Shown piece after piece: positions 51,870-60,743 of a stretch of DNA of 64,000 nucleotides. Where the stretch lies: assembly GCA_963796325.1 (NCBI GenBank), contig CAWCLF010000003.1:1-64000 (forward strand), read 5' to 3'. The translations under genes were made by a program, and so were the position numbers. Source of the stretch: CAVYGN01 sp963796325 (GTDB taxonomy: Bacteria; Spirochaetota; Brevinematia; Brevinematales; JAOACQ01). The notes below the pieces were generated by a model that worked only from the letters and a program-made list of their open reading frames with translations, did no database searches and was not told the origin of the DNA. Within the stretch, counting starts at the first letter, position 1. The number at the start of each line of letters is the position of its first letter.

Positions 51870-52687
51870 ATTACGATTTTCATGCCTTCTCGGGCGACAA
51901 ATGATTCGGGGAACAATTTTTTTGCTTCTTCTTCTATCCTGGCTATATCATCATCGCTCCTGTCCGGATCGAAGTGGAATAGGGCAAGCTTCCTGACCCC
52001 GGCTTCGGTAGCGACTTTTATTGCCTGTTTCCAGGTACTGTGCCCCCATCCGAGCCTGAAGTTGATATCGTTGTCTGTATACTGGGCGTCATGTATAAGA
52101 AGATCCGCACCCTGGGAAATGCTGATTATCCTTTTATCTATGACATCGTGAAAATGCTCCGTATCTGTCGAATAGACAACAGTACGGCCTTCGTATTCTA
52201 TTTTATAGGTATAGGCTATCGCCGGGTGAATGTGGCGCCTGGCTTCGATTTTAACGCCTTCAAGGATGGAATGAAAGCCTTCCGCAAGTTCGTGGAATTC
52301 GATCTTTGCAGGCAGGTGGCTGAACTTGACGGGGAAATAATCGTATTCCATCTGGCCTTCCAGGAGAACCTGGAGATGACGGTTTGCTTTTTCCGGCCCG
52401 TAAATTTTTATCTTAACATCAGGAAGATAAATGGGATTAAAAAAAGGGAACCCCTGGATATGGTCCCAGTGGGTATGGCTTAAAAGGATAGTGATTTCGG
52501 ATGATTTACCTCTTTCGATCTCATGGACTATTTCTTTTCCAAGTTCCCTTATTCCGGTACCCATATCCAGAATTATCCTGTTAGACCCGACAGATAATTC
52601 GACGCATGAAGTGTTTCCCCCCACCTTCATTTTATTTTCTTCGGGTGTGGGGATCGATCCGCGTACCCCCCAGAATTTCAGTTCCAT
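51866..52687 (-). CDS. Metallo-beta-lactamase fold hydrolase
   Basis: The 273-residue protein has the zinc motif HTHWDH (71-76) and further ligands in the segment ARRHIHPAIAYTY, TDTEH and HDAQYTD. The start WGVRGSIPTP and strand LGWGHST are characteristic of the MBL subgroup related to cAMP phosphodiesterase class II. The exact substrate (cyclic nucleotide, RNA end) cannot be told. It forms a minus-strand pair with dtd upstream, 15 bases away. Confidence 0.85.
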   Translation of the reverse strand: MELKFWGVRGSIPTPEENKMKVGGNTSCVELSVGSNRIILDMGTGIRELGKEIVHEIERGKSSEITILLSHTHWDHIQGFPFFNPIYLPDVKIKIYGPEKANRHLQVLLEGQMEYDYFPVKFSHLPAKIEFHELAEGFHSILEGVKIEARRHIHPAIAYTYKIEYEGRTVVYSTDTEHFHDVIDKRIISISQGADLLIHDAQYTDNDINFRLGWGHSTWKQAIKVATEAGVRKLALFHFDPDRSDDDIARIEEEAKKLFPESFVAREGMKIVI

Positions 52688-52702
52688 AAATACTCCATGA
52701 GT

Positions 52703-53143
52703 TTATTCTGAATCTATTATAATCGTGTATGGTCCGCTGTTTAAAAGTTCGATATTCATCATCGCCTGGAAAACGCCTGTTTTGACTGTAATTCCGGTTT
52801 TTATCAATTCGTCCCTTAATTTATCGAAAAAGACCGCCGCCGATCCTGCATCCATGGCCCTGGAAAAAGATGGACGCGCCCCCTTTTTAACATCTCCGTA
52901 CAGGGTAAATTGAGAAACAAGGAGAAGTTCGCCTCCGGTATCCTTCAGGGATAATGAACTTTCCTTTCCCGCCTCAGGGAAAATCCGCAGCGACGCTATT
53001 TTTTTTGCCATAAAAACTATGTCCTTTTCTTCATCGCCGGTTCCGAATCCGACAAAAGCCAGGAGGCCTCCTCCTATGCGGTTTATTAATTTCCCCTGCA
53101 CGGTTACGCTCGCATGGACAACCCTCTGAACCACTGCCTTCAT
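52703..53143 (-). CDS. dtd: D-aminoacyl-tRNA deacylase
   Basis: DTD removes D-amino acids from mischarged tRNA. The protein starts MKAVVQRV at 53143, with GGAG six bases before it; an upstream frame extension has no site and would add 27 odd residues. GGLLAFVGFGTGDEEKD, SQFTLYGDVKKGARPSF and NSGPYTI (family: NxGPVT) are diagnostic. At 146 residues it is typical. Confidence 0.94.
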   Translation of the reverse strand: MKAVVQRVVHASVTVQGKLINRIGGGLLAFVGFGTGDEEKDIVFMAKKIASLRIFPEAGKESSLSLKDTGGELLLVSQFTLYGDVKKGARPSFSRAMDAGSAAVFFDKLRDELIKTGITVKTGVFQAMMNIELLNSGPYTIIIDSE

Positions 53144-53242
53144 AAAGACTCCGGAAACATTGCAGTTCAATACATTCCCTGGGTTTTTAATTTTCGGCAT
53201 GGAATATTTGGAAATTAAATGCACGGCCGGGAAGGATTTTAA

Positions 53243-54577
53243 TTAGATGACGGTACCGTCGGGAATTACGGCGTTTTTTACAATCACTACAATGCCGTCC
53301 ACGATGGCATAATCCCTTTCTTCCCTATTGAGGATTCCCTGTTCATTAATGATCCTTACATTTTTGCCTATCCTGCAGTTTTTGTCGAGAATTGCATTTT
53401 TAATGATTGTATTTTCCCCAATGCCGATATCCGGGATCTTTTTTGCCAGGTTCGAATTCCGGGCCTCATCGTTCTCATAGAAATCGGCTCCGATTATTAC
53501 GCTGTTTTCTATTTTCGCCCCTTTATTAATCATGCTCCTGACGCCGATGACGCTATTTTTAATAACGGCTTCATCGATCTTGACCCCGTAGCTTAATATT
53601 GCCGTATCGATCTTCGAATTAATGACCTTCGACGGAGGCAGGAAGCGGGGCCTGGAAAAGAACGGATTTGCAAGTTTGAACATGTCGAAAGATCCGTCGT
53701 CTTTGGTCATTTCGATGTTTGCCTGGTGAAAACTCTTTATTGTTCCTATATCCTCCCAGTAGTCGGTATGTACAAACCCGTAAACATGATACTTGTTTTC
53801 GATCGAATAGGGGATGACCTCTTTTCCGAAATCGAGCATTTCAGGGTGGGTCAGTAAAATATCGTAAAGGGTGTCTATATTGAATAAGTAAATGCCCATC
53901 GATCCGAAAAAAGGCCTGCCTGTTCCGCAAATCGGCGCATATTTTTTTGGTACCGCCCAATCCTTTATTTCATCCCTCGTTTTGGGTTTTTCAATAAAGT
54001 TGGCAATGCGGCATGTTTCGTCTATTTTCAGGATCCCGAACCTGGATATGTCATCTTCGGTCACGGGGATGATCCCGATCGTGATCTGGGCTTTGCTGTC
54101 AATATGAGCGGCCAGTAAGTTTCTGAAATCCATATAATAAAGCTGGTCGCCCGAGAGCAGAAGCACATACTTTGTATCGCCGGAATCCCTGAAGCTGCGG
54201 AAATGCCTGAGAGCCCGGCGGACCGCGTCGGCGGTGCCCTGCGTAAATCCGCTGGTCGGGCTGTCCTGGGTCTGTTCGGTGGCGAGAATATCGACGAAAC
54301 CGTTATGAAAAATATCGAATTTGTAGGTCTGAGTAATGTGACGGTTAAGTGAAGTGGAGTTGAACTGCGTCATGACAAAGACGCGGTTGATCCCCGAATT
54401 GATGCAGTTGGATATCGGGATATCGATCAAACGGTAACTGCCCCCGAAAGGTACTGCCGGTTTCGAACGTTCTTTTGTCAGAGGGTAAAGCCTTGTCCCC
54501 TTTCCTCCGCCCAGGATCAGGCACAGTACCTCGTTTACACTATAATGCTTCTTTTCTTTACCGGAAACAGTTTTCAT
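53243..54577 (-). CDS. glgC: Glucose-1-phosphate adenylyltransferase
   Basis: GlgC makes ADP-glucose for glycogen synthesis. Conserved blocks are LILGGGKGTRLYPLTKERSKPAVPFGGSYRLIDIPISN, then GTADAVRRALRH, LSGDQLYYMDF, FIEKPK and the C-terminal beta-helix. Length 444 is normal. The start at 54577 (second of two adjacent ATGs) gives a better distance to GGGAGG. No glycogen synthase is adjacent, though the DUF4912 gene at 61.2 kb belongs to a family that sometimes neighbours glycogen genes. Confidence 0.95.
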   Translation of the reverse strand: MKTVSGKEKKHYSVNEVLCLILGGGKGTRLYPLTKERSKPAVPFGGSYRLIDIPISNCINSGINRVFVMTQFNSTSLNRHITQTYKFDIFHNGFVDILATEQTQDSPTSGFTQGTADAVRRALRHFRSFRDSGDTKYVLLLSGDQLYYMDFRNLLAAHIDSKAQITIGIIPVTEDDISRFGILKIDETCRIANFIEKPKTRDEIKDWAVPKKYAPICGTGRPFFGSMGIYLFNIDTLYDILLTHPEMLDFGKEVIPYSIENKYHVYGFVHTDYWEDIGTIKSFHQANIEMTKDDGSFDMFKLANPFFSRPRFLPPSKVINSKIDTAILSYGVKIDEAVIKNSVIGVRSMINKGAKIENSVIIGADFYENDEARNSNLAKKIPDIGIGENTIIKNAILDKNCRIGKNVRIINEQGILNREERDYAIVDGIVVIVKNAVIPDGTVI

Positions 54578-54620
54578 CATTGCCTCCCGGATGCACAGCA
54601 ATAGCTTCGAATTTATTAAC

Positions 54621-54648
54621 ATTATAAACAATAACGGGAAAAAGTCAA
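54621..54648 (-). promoter_or_regulatory. Sigma-70 promoter of glgC
   Basis: On the minus strand TTGACT (54648-54643) and TATAAT (54626-54621) are separated by 16 bases. Confidence 0.6.
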
Positions 54649-54706
54649 TTGCAGGCAGGTAATGACGGCAGCGATTTTATTGAATAAAAAGATTCGGGCC
54701 GTGCGA

Positions 54707-54735
54707 TTGACAATTATATAAAGGCATCATATATT
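54707..54735 (+). promoter_or_regulatory. Sigma-70 promoter of the gene at 54773
   Basis: TTGACA (54707-54712) and TATATT (54730-54735) are separated by 17 bases. Confidence 0.7.
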
Positions 54736-54772
54736 AAAATGCCGGTCGGCCTTTATTTCGGGGGATTCACCC

Positions 54773-55513
54773 ATGCAGTCAATGCTCCTGCTTAATGAAA
54801 ATACAGAGATGAACGTGCTTGAAGAAAAATTCAGCCTTGCCAGTGATTTCAGGATCCTTCACATGGATTCTGCACCCTCCCATGAGCCCTGCGAATTCTA
54901 CCTTGATCTTACTTTCGATATCTTCAATCAGAATGTCGATGAAAGATTCCTCTTCGGGATATTTTCGGGGCTGTATCCTTTTATTGAAGCGGCCGATACA
55001 AAAAACGGAAGTCTCATAATCATCAAAAATTATCCCTACAGGACCAATATTGAAAAACTGCTCCGGCTCCAGCGCATAATAGAATCCTTCATTTCATACC
55101 TTTCGGAGTTTTATAATGCAAAAACAATTTTTATTCCATCGGTCATTTCAAGGCTGGGATTTCAGAATTTAAAATGTCCTCCCGTAAAGCTCTTGAATGC
55201 ATTACGCATGGATAAAACCGAACAGGTCGGCGTCAGGGAATCTTCCCGGTTTTATCTGATATATGATATGGATATAATCGGAGTAATATTCAGAAAACAG
55301 GGTTTGGAAAAGAACCTTGTCGTGGAGGGGCTTGAAATTTCACTTCATGATATTTATGAAAGAGCCTGCCGGATCATAGGCAATGCGCCCGTTAATTTCA
55401 ATCCGGGTTATTTTATTAATTACGAATACCCGGCTGAAAACGCCGACACCCTCCTTTCGATCAATTATGATCTGGAAGATATGTTCATTGACATTACAAG
55501 CTTTTTGTTTTAA
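54773..55513 (+). CDS. Conserved-looking cytoplasmic protein, unknown
   Basis: The 246-residue product has no signal peptide and no membrane helix. It has an alternating alpha/beta pattern, with EPCEFYLDLTFDIFNQ and FIEAADTKNGSLIIIKNYPYRTN near the start and RFYLIYDMDIIGVIFRKQG in the second half. I recognise no motif. It is expressed from a good promoter and precedes the peroxiredoxin gene by 23 bases, so the two may be co-transcribed and linked to redox or carbohydrate stress. Confidence 0.6.
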   Translation: MQSMLLLNENTEMNVLEEKFSLASDFRILHMDSAPSHEPCEFYLDLTFDIFNQNVDERFLFGIFSGLYPFIEAADTKNGSLIIIKNYPYRTNIEKLLRLQRIIESFISYLSEFYNAKTIFIPSVISRLGFQNLKCPPVKLLNALRMDKTEQVGVRESSRFYLIYDMDIIGVIFRKQGLEKNLVVEGLEISLHDIYERACRIIGNAPVNFNPGYFINYEYPAENADTLLSINYDLEDMFIDITSFLF

Positions 55514-55536
55514 TTTTATATTAAAAGGGGGACAAT

Positions 55537-55962
55537 ATGATAAAAGAAGGTGCCAGCGCGCCGGCGTTCAGCCTTGCATCCGATAAGGGTAAAACCGTTT
55601 CTCTGTCCGATTTCTCAGGAAGGAAAGTCGTACTTTATTTTTATCCTAAAGACGATACTCCGGGCTGCACGAAGGAGGCCTGTTCGTTCCGCGATTCTAA
55701 CGAGTTATTTATCGAAAAAGGAGCTGCCGTTATCGGAATAAGCGCCGACGACAGCCTTTCTCATACCCGTTTCCGCGAGAAGTATGGTCTTCCTTTTTAT
55801 CTTTTAAGCGACCCTGATCATTCGATTATGGAGAGATACGGAGTCTGGTCCGGACGTGTAATGCGAACGACTTTTATCATCGATGAAAAAGGGATCGTTG
55901 CAAAGGTCTTCGAAAATGTCAATCCAGAGAATCATGCAGGAGACGTGCTGAAATACTTGTAG
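55537..55962 (+). CDS. bcp: Thioredoxin-dependent peroxiredoxin (Bcp/PrxQ)
   Basis: It reduces hydroperoxides. The peroxidatic cysteine C44 and the resolving C49 form the PrxQ pair in YFYPKDDTPGCTKEACSFRD. The stretch VIGISADDSLSHTRFREKYGLPFYLLSD is typical. Length 141 is slightly below the family average. It follows the unknown gene by 23 bases. Confidence 0.95.
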   Translation: MIKEGASAPAFSLASDKGKTVSLSDFSGRKVVLYFYPKDDTPGCTKEACSFRDSNELFIEKGAAVIGISADDSLSHTRFREKYGLPFYLLSDPDHSIMERYGVWSGRVMRTTFIIDEKGIVAKVFENVNPENHAGDVLKYL

Positions 55963-56218
55963 GGATGATCAATAGAAGCCAGCCCGCCAGGGTAGATGTT
56001 ATTGGAAGTGACCTTAAATTATTTATCAAATAATGATTGACATGTCAACCATTTTATTATTAAACAATTTAATAAGTTATAACTTTCTTATTATATTATA
56101 GAAGGAACTGCCGGGTTTTTTACTTTAATATAAACTTCACTCCCGTTTTCCAACCCATCCAATTAATTGAAATTTCAGAGAGCTTGCTCTAAAATTTACT
56201 CCTTTGAAAAGAGGTTGT
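55963..56218. repeat. Gene-free stretch with a dispersed repeat copy
   Basis: It includes TTGGAAGTGACCTTA (56002-56016), the fourth variant of the repeat also seen at 28696, 31065 and 38621. It also has the 12-bp palindrome TTGACATGTCAA (56037-56048) and an AT-rich segment that may hold the promoter of the following gene. No coding frame is supported. Confidence 0.4.
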
Positions 56219-58267
56219 ATGCTTAACCGTATCATTTTTGCATTAATTGTAATCGCGGCTTTAATGCCCTGCCCGGCCTCGGCTTTTGACCTGATCGGCC
56301 TTGAGAAGGGCTGCCTCCTGGCAGGGAATAAGCAAGGGATCTATTTCTGGGATTCGAAAAGCGATCCGGTCCCTGTCTGGAATAGCCTGTCCTCCGGGGT
56401 AGAAATCAAAAAAATCCTGCCGGTTCCTTACGGATATCTGGTTTTAACGTCCGGAGGGATTTATTTTTCTTCCGACGGGAGAAATTTCGAGATGAGGAAC
56501 GACGGGATTTCATTTAAAATTATCAAGCAGTACCGTGACGGCGTTAAATCCTTCACCAATGTGACAATCGATATCAAGGATATCGAAGCCGACCCTTCGG
56601 ATCCGGACAATCTGGCCGCCTGCAGCAAGGACCGTGTTTTTATATCTACCAACAGGTCTTTGTCATGGTTTTCAATACCCGGTCCCGTGCCTTTCTCGAC
56701 TATAAAATCACTGGCTATAATATCGGACCCGGATATAACGATATACCTGGGGCATTCTCTGAAAGGGATTTTTTCGATGACGCTCGGCAAAGGGGGCGGA
56801 GTTAATTCTTCATGGAAAAGCATGAGCCAGGGCCTTTACAGCTTTTCGAAGACGTTCGAAGAAATCGCAGGAATCGCCGTCGAAAAAGATTCTAACGGAA
56901 TATCTCTCTATTCCGTCAATAATTTTACTCCCATTATCTACACCTGGGCCTCGGCCTCCAATTCATGGGTACAGTTCGATCATCTTCAAAAAGAATTCGA
57001 TATGATGGAAAGCCTTGAAAAAAGCGGTAAATATCTGTATTTCGTAAACCGTATGGGGATTATGCGTTATGATCTTGAAACCAGGACGTTTGACTGGGAC
57101 AGGGTTAACGAGATCAAAACGGCCCTTGAAACAAAACTCGGGCAGAATATAACCGCAATCTGCGGACTGGACGAGAACGGTATTCCTTATCATTTTTCAG
57201 ATTTATGGCTTTCCGGCATGCCTCTTGAAAGCGATTATTACCAGAAGGCGTCGCAGAAAAAGGGGCTTTATGTACAGGCGACCGCGCTGAAGGATAGATT
57301 GCGGCTCTCGAGGCTTGTTGATTTTATGGCTTCGAATTCGCTGAACATGATCACGGTGGATATGAAAGATGATTCGGGTTATCTCAGGTTTAAACCGGAA
57401 GATCCCCTTGTCGGCAAAATTGCCAGGGTTGTGAATCCCCTCGATCTTGACACTTTCATACCCTTTATGAAGGAAAAAAATATATATCTGACAGCAAGAC
57501 TTGTGACTTTCAAGGATATGATACTTTACAGCTACAATAACGGCATGTATTCCGTCAGGGACAGGAAAACCGGAAAGCCATGGCAGGGCACGAAGATAGG
57601 AAGAGACGGCAACATTAAAATGATCAGGGAATATTGGGTCGATCCTTATTCGGAAAAAGTCTGGGAATATAACCTTGCAGTTGCCAGGGAGCTTGTCAGG
57701 AGAGGATTCGATGAGATACAATTCGATTATGTACGTTTTCCGACCGACGGCCTGAACCTGGATGACACATATTTCAGTTACGGAGAAAAAGGCATGGACA
57801 AGGAAGGCGCCATTTTTTCATTCCTGTCCTATGCAAGGGAAAATCTCTCCGTGCCGATATCGATAGATATTTACGGGGCGAACGGCTATTACAGGACCGA
57901 TGCAAGAACGGGGCAGGATGTGGAAAATCTGCGTAAATATGTCGATGTTATCTGCCCTATGTTCTATCCTTCGCATTTTTCTGAAGATTTTCAATACAGG
58001 GATCCTGTTGAAGACAGGCCTTACCGGATTTACTATTTCGGAACGCTGAGGAATTATTTCATTGGCAGGAAAGAGCTTGTCATACGTCCGTATGTCCAGG
58101 CTTTCAATCTTTACGGACAGTTCGACAGGAAATATTACGGATCCAGATACATAGCCAACGAGATCTCCGGCGTCGAGGACGGAGTGGACCTCGGATATAC
58201 ATTCTGGAATATGGGCATGAAATATTCGATTATTTCCGACGCCTATAAGAATATATCGATAAAATGA
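56219..58267 (+). CDS. Exported DUF4015 glycosidase-like protein with an N-terminal sensor-like domain
   Basis: The 682-residue product starts with a signal peptide (about 1-22, ASA). The first half (30-330) has repeated beta segments that look like BNR/propeller blades (SSDGRNFEMR, STNRSLSWFSIPG, GRIMRYDLE-like). From about 340 comes the putative glycoside hydrolase domain (PF13200/DUF4015): GLYVQATALKDR, DLDTFIPFMKEKNIYLTARLVTFKD, EIQFDYVRFPTDG with acidic residues, ISIDIYGANGY, PMFYPSHF. ATG 56219 is chosen: AGAGG precedes it, whereas 56204 is TTG. Which carbohydrate it acts on is unknown. Confidence 0.8.
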   Translation: MLNRIIFALIVIAALMPCPASAFDLIGLEKGCLLAGNKQGIYFWDSKSDPVPVWNSLSSGVEIKKILPVPYGYLVLTSGGIYFSSDGRNFEMRNDGISFKIIKQYRDGVKSFTNVTIDIKDIEADPSDPDNLAACSKDRVFISTNRSLSWFSIPGPVPFSTIKSLAIISDPDITIYLGHSLKGIFSMTLGKGGGVNSSWKSMSQGLYSFSKTFEEIAGIAVEKDSNGISLYSVNNFTPIIYTWASASNSWVQFDHLQKEFDMMESLEKSGKYLYFVNRMGIMRYDLETRTFDWDRVNEIKTALETKLGQNITAICGLDENGIPYHFSDLWLSGMPLESDYYQKASQKKGLYVQATALKDRLRLSRLVDFMASNSLNMITVDMKDDSGYLRFKPEDPLVGKIARVVNPLDLDTFIPFMKEKNIYLTARLVTFKDMILYSYNNGMYSVRDRKTGKPWQGTKIGRDGNIKMIREYWVDPYSEKVWEYNLAVARELVRRGFDEIQFDYVRFPTDGLNLDDTYFSYGEKGMDKEGAIFSFLSYARENLSVPISIDIYGANGYYRTDARTGQDVENLRKYVDVICPMFYPSHFSEDFQYRDPVEDRPYRIYYFGTLRNYFIGRKELVIRPYVQAFNLYGQFDRKYYGSRYIANEISGVEDGVDLGYTFWNMGMKYSIISDAYKNISIK

Positions 58268-58313
58268 CAAATACCGGACAATAATATATAATTTTCGGGT
58301 GCTTTTAAAAAGA

Positions 58314-58328
58314 CCCCCCGCAGGGGGG
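58314..58328. terminator. Short GC hairpin after the DUF4015 gene
   Basis: CCCCCC (58314-58319) and GGGGGG (58323-58328) flank GCA. On the plus strand no T run follows, but on the minus strand TCTTTTT does. It may end transcription on either strand, although no minus-strand gene needs it. Confidence 0.35.
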
Positions 58329-58381
58329 AAGCGTCCAAAAGGCGATTTTTAGGAAATTAGAATGCCGATTAGGTGCCTTAA

Positions 58382-59008
58382 ATGACCTTGATTGATTATT
58401 TCATTCAGGGCGGACCGGTTATGTATCTAATTCTTCTGACTTCCATTGCAGGGCTTGCCGTTTTTATTGAAAGGACAGTTTTTCTCGGGCATGCTCTTGC
58501 CGGCGGTCGGGAAGTAATGGATAAAATAAAGAGAAAGGCTGATAACCTCAAGATAGATGAAAGCCTTGCAGAGTGCGATAACATTCCCGGTCCTGTCTCG
58601 AATATCATAAGAGCGGGTCTTTTGATTTACGACAGGGATGCTGAACAGATCGAGCTTTCAATGGAAACGGCTGCTAAAATTGAACTTCCGGGTCTAAACC
58701 GTTTCATTCCCGTTTTGGCGACAGTGTCGAGCATTTCCACCCTCCTGGGGCTCCTGGGATCGGTTTTCGGAATGATATATTCCGGTGCAGCCATATCGGC
58801 GGAAGGGGCGGCGACATTCGGAAGCGTATTTTCAATAATCGCCAGGTCCCTTATATCGACAGCTTTCGGGTTGTGCGTGGCGATACCGGCGGTTGCGGCG
58901 TATAATTACATTACTGCAAAGGTTGATTTCATTATAGCAGAGATCGAAATATGGACCGCGGATTTGATAAGGATCCTTAAAAAGCGGCCCCAAAAACAGA
59001 ATTGGTAA
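58382..59008 (+). CDS. MotA/TolQ/ExbB-family proton channel protein
   Basis: The 208-residue protein has a three-helix layout: helix 1 at about 8-32, and helices 2 and 3 at about 105-130 and 150-178, with a cytoplasmic loop between helices 1 and 2. The helix 2 motif ATVSSISTLLGLLGSVFGMI and helix 3 SLISTAFGLCVAIPAVAAYNYI are typical of ExbB/TolQ. It energises an outer-membrane transporter or cell-envelope complex using the proton gradient. A partner of the ExbD/TolR type is not encoded next to it; the following gene is a PpiD-like protein. Confidence 0.88.
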   Translation: MTLIDYFIQGGPVMYLILLTSIAGLAVFIERTVFLGHALAGGREVMDKIKRKADNLKIDESLAECDNIPGPVSNIIRAGLLIYDRDAEQIELSMETAAKIELPGLNRFIPVLATVSSISTLLGLLGSVFGMIYSGAAISAEGAATFGSVFSIIARSLISTAFGLCVAIPAVAAYNYITAKVDFIIAEIEIWTADLIRILKKRPQKQNW

Positions 59009-59022
59009 ACTAAGGAGATTTT

Positions 59023-60486
59023 ATGAGCAAAAAACAAAAAGTATTATGGTCGGCCGTTAAAAGGGCTTTCGTATTATTTTTTATACTGCTTGTCATAGGC
59101 AGTTTTGTTGTAAGTCTTGCCTATTCCCCATGGTCATCGCGCGGGGGCGATATGTCCGGCTACAGGGTGGCAAAAATAAAAAATGAAACATATTACTACA
59201 TGCCCAATACGCCTTATTATTATCTGTATTCTATAATAAGGAAAAACATGTCTGAAACAATGAAAGGGGATGTCGATGAAAACCTGTTAAGCCAGTATGC
59301 GCTTGCGAGGAGTGTCAGTACCCTCCTGGAGTCGGCGACTATATACCAGTTCGCTGAGGAGAACGGCGTAAAACCCTCCCAGGATGCTATCAGAAGGATT
59401 ATCGAAACTACGACACGGAGTTATCTGTATAAAGCCCCTGATCAGGGTCTTCTTGATTTTGCCGCGATTCAATATGATTTTAATTCGCTTGAGGGCAGCA
59501 GCGGCGACATCATGAATTCGGTTTCAATACCGACTTACGCCGAACTCTATAATTTTTATGAAATGGAGAATTATACTCATACTGCCGAATTCATATATCT
59601 CGATATTACCAATTATATATCCGGAAAACTCAGCCAGGATGATATTCAGGGCTTTTATGACGATAACTACGGCAGGTATGTAAATGAATTGACAATAGAT
59701 GAATTATCGACGACCTCTCATTCCCTTGCATATTCAATTTCTGACGATGCGAAGACCCTCGGCTGGGAAAAAACGGTCGATAAGTATAAAAGCAGGGCGA
59801 ATTATATTAATACAATAGCGTTAAAAGATACTCATGGAACCTCCACACGGTATGCCGCAGCATTAAAAATGAAAAAGGGCGGAATTTCCCAGAAACCTGT
59901 TTTTGAAAACAGGGAATATCATATCATTAAACTTGCCGGATACCAGCCGTACAGGAGCATTAAACCGGAAAACCAGAAGACCGTGCTTCTCGATTTTATC
60001 CATAGCAAATTTTCGGACTTAAGGGCAAAATTTGATCCGGATATTAAAAATTCAGTAATGAAAGCGGAGGCTTATCTCAAGACCTCGTCCGATTTAAAAA
60101 AAGCCTCATCCCTGTCGGGCTTTTCTTATTTGATATCGTATAAAATATCCCCTATGAGCTCGGTAATAATCGATGAAAAAGGGAACCAGGTGCCGTTCCC
60201 TGCGCTTGAAAATCAGGATCTTATGGACTTCCTGTTTAAATCAAATGCCGGTTCGATCAGCAGGACATTCTCGACTGAAAACTATATCGTAATCGCCAGG
60301 CTGGTAAAAAAAGCGCCGGCAGCGAACCTGGACTACAGGAACCTCGGCAGCGAATTCAGACCGTACCAGAGGTATAAAAGCATAATTGCCATGCAGGATT
60401 GGTTTAATTCAGTCGAATTACGGTACCCTCATATCGTTTATACAAACGAAATCACCAATCTGCAGAAGATTTTAAAGAAGGAATAG
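59023..60486 (+). CDS. Membrane-anchored PpiD/SurA-like foldase
   Basis: The 487-residue protein has a membrane helix (about 15-35) and an exported body. An N-terminal helical chaperone-like segment is followed by a rotamase-like end, KKGGISQKPVFENREYHIIKLAGYQ, which matches the parvulin ending GxISxPVxTxxGYHIIKL. A second partial copy (SNAGSISRTFSTENYIVIARLV) occurs about 130 residues later. The usual parvulin catalytic residues are not clear, so it may be a chaperone only. It is in an operon with the ExbB-like gene, 14 bases apart. Confidence 0.75.
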   Translation: MSKKQKVLWSAVKRAFVLFFILLVIGSFVVSLAYSPWSSRGGDMSGYRVAKIKNETYYYMPNTPYYYLYSIIRKNMSETMKGDVDENLLSQYALARSVSTLLESATIYQFAEENGVKPSQDAIRRIIETTTRSYLYKAPDQGLLDFAAIQYDFNSLEGSSGDIMNSVSIPTYAELYNFYEMENYTHTAEFIYLDITNYISGKLSQDDIQGFYDDNYGRYVNELTIDELSTTSHSLAYSISDDAKTLGWEKTVDKYKSRANYINTIALKDTHGTSTRYAAALKMKKGGISQKPVFENREYHIIKLAGYQPYRSIKPENQKTVLLDFIHSKFSDLRAKFDPDIKNSVMKAEAYLKTSSDLKKASSLSGFSYLISYKISPMSSVIIDEKGNQVPFPALENQDLMDFLFKSNAGSISRTFSTENYIVIARLVKKAPAANLDYRNLGSEFRPYQRYKSIIAMQDWFNSVELRYPHIVYTNEITNLQKILKKE

Positions 60487-60508
60487 GCAGCCTCATTGAT
60501 CGGCCTGA

Positions 60509-60706
60509 TTATTTGATGCTGATCACCTCGTATCCTGCATCTTCTATCGCCGCGCGTATGCGGCCGGTATCGTAACCCGGGGGCGTGTTGAAATCGGCTT
60601 TTCCATTGACTACTTTTATTCCAGTCAGGCTTTTCAGGTCTTTAAGGGCTTTTTCGACCGCTTTAATGCAGTGTTCGCAGGACATGCCTCTTATCTCGAC
60701 AGTCAT
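60509..60706 (-). CDS. Heavy-metal-associated (HMA) domain protein, CopZ-like
   Basis: The 65-residue protein is a single ferredoxin-like HMA domain with the metal-binding CxxC, C10 and C13, in GMSCEHCIKAVEKAL. Small copper chaperones of this kind hand Cu(I) to P-type ATPases or to CopY-type repressors. No copper ATPase or repressor is next to it, but CopY-like operators occur at the htrA promoter at 40.9 kb. It is followed on the minus strand by nothing until rtcB-type genes; the upstream neighbour is ybeY. Confidence 0.9.
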   Translation of the reverse strand: MTVEIRGMSCEHCIKAVEKALKDLKSLTGIKVVNGKADFNTPPGYDTGRIRAAIEDAGYEVISIK

Positions 60707-60743
60707 GTTAATCCATCCTCAATGCTTTAATAGATATGTCTGA

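Noticed and set aside
56037..56048. TTGACATGTCAA palindrome as a promoter/operator
   Set aside because: TTGACA could be a -35, but no -10 box stands at 16-18 bases, so neither promoter nor repressor site is supported.
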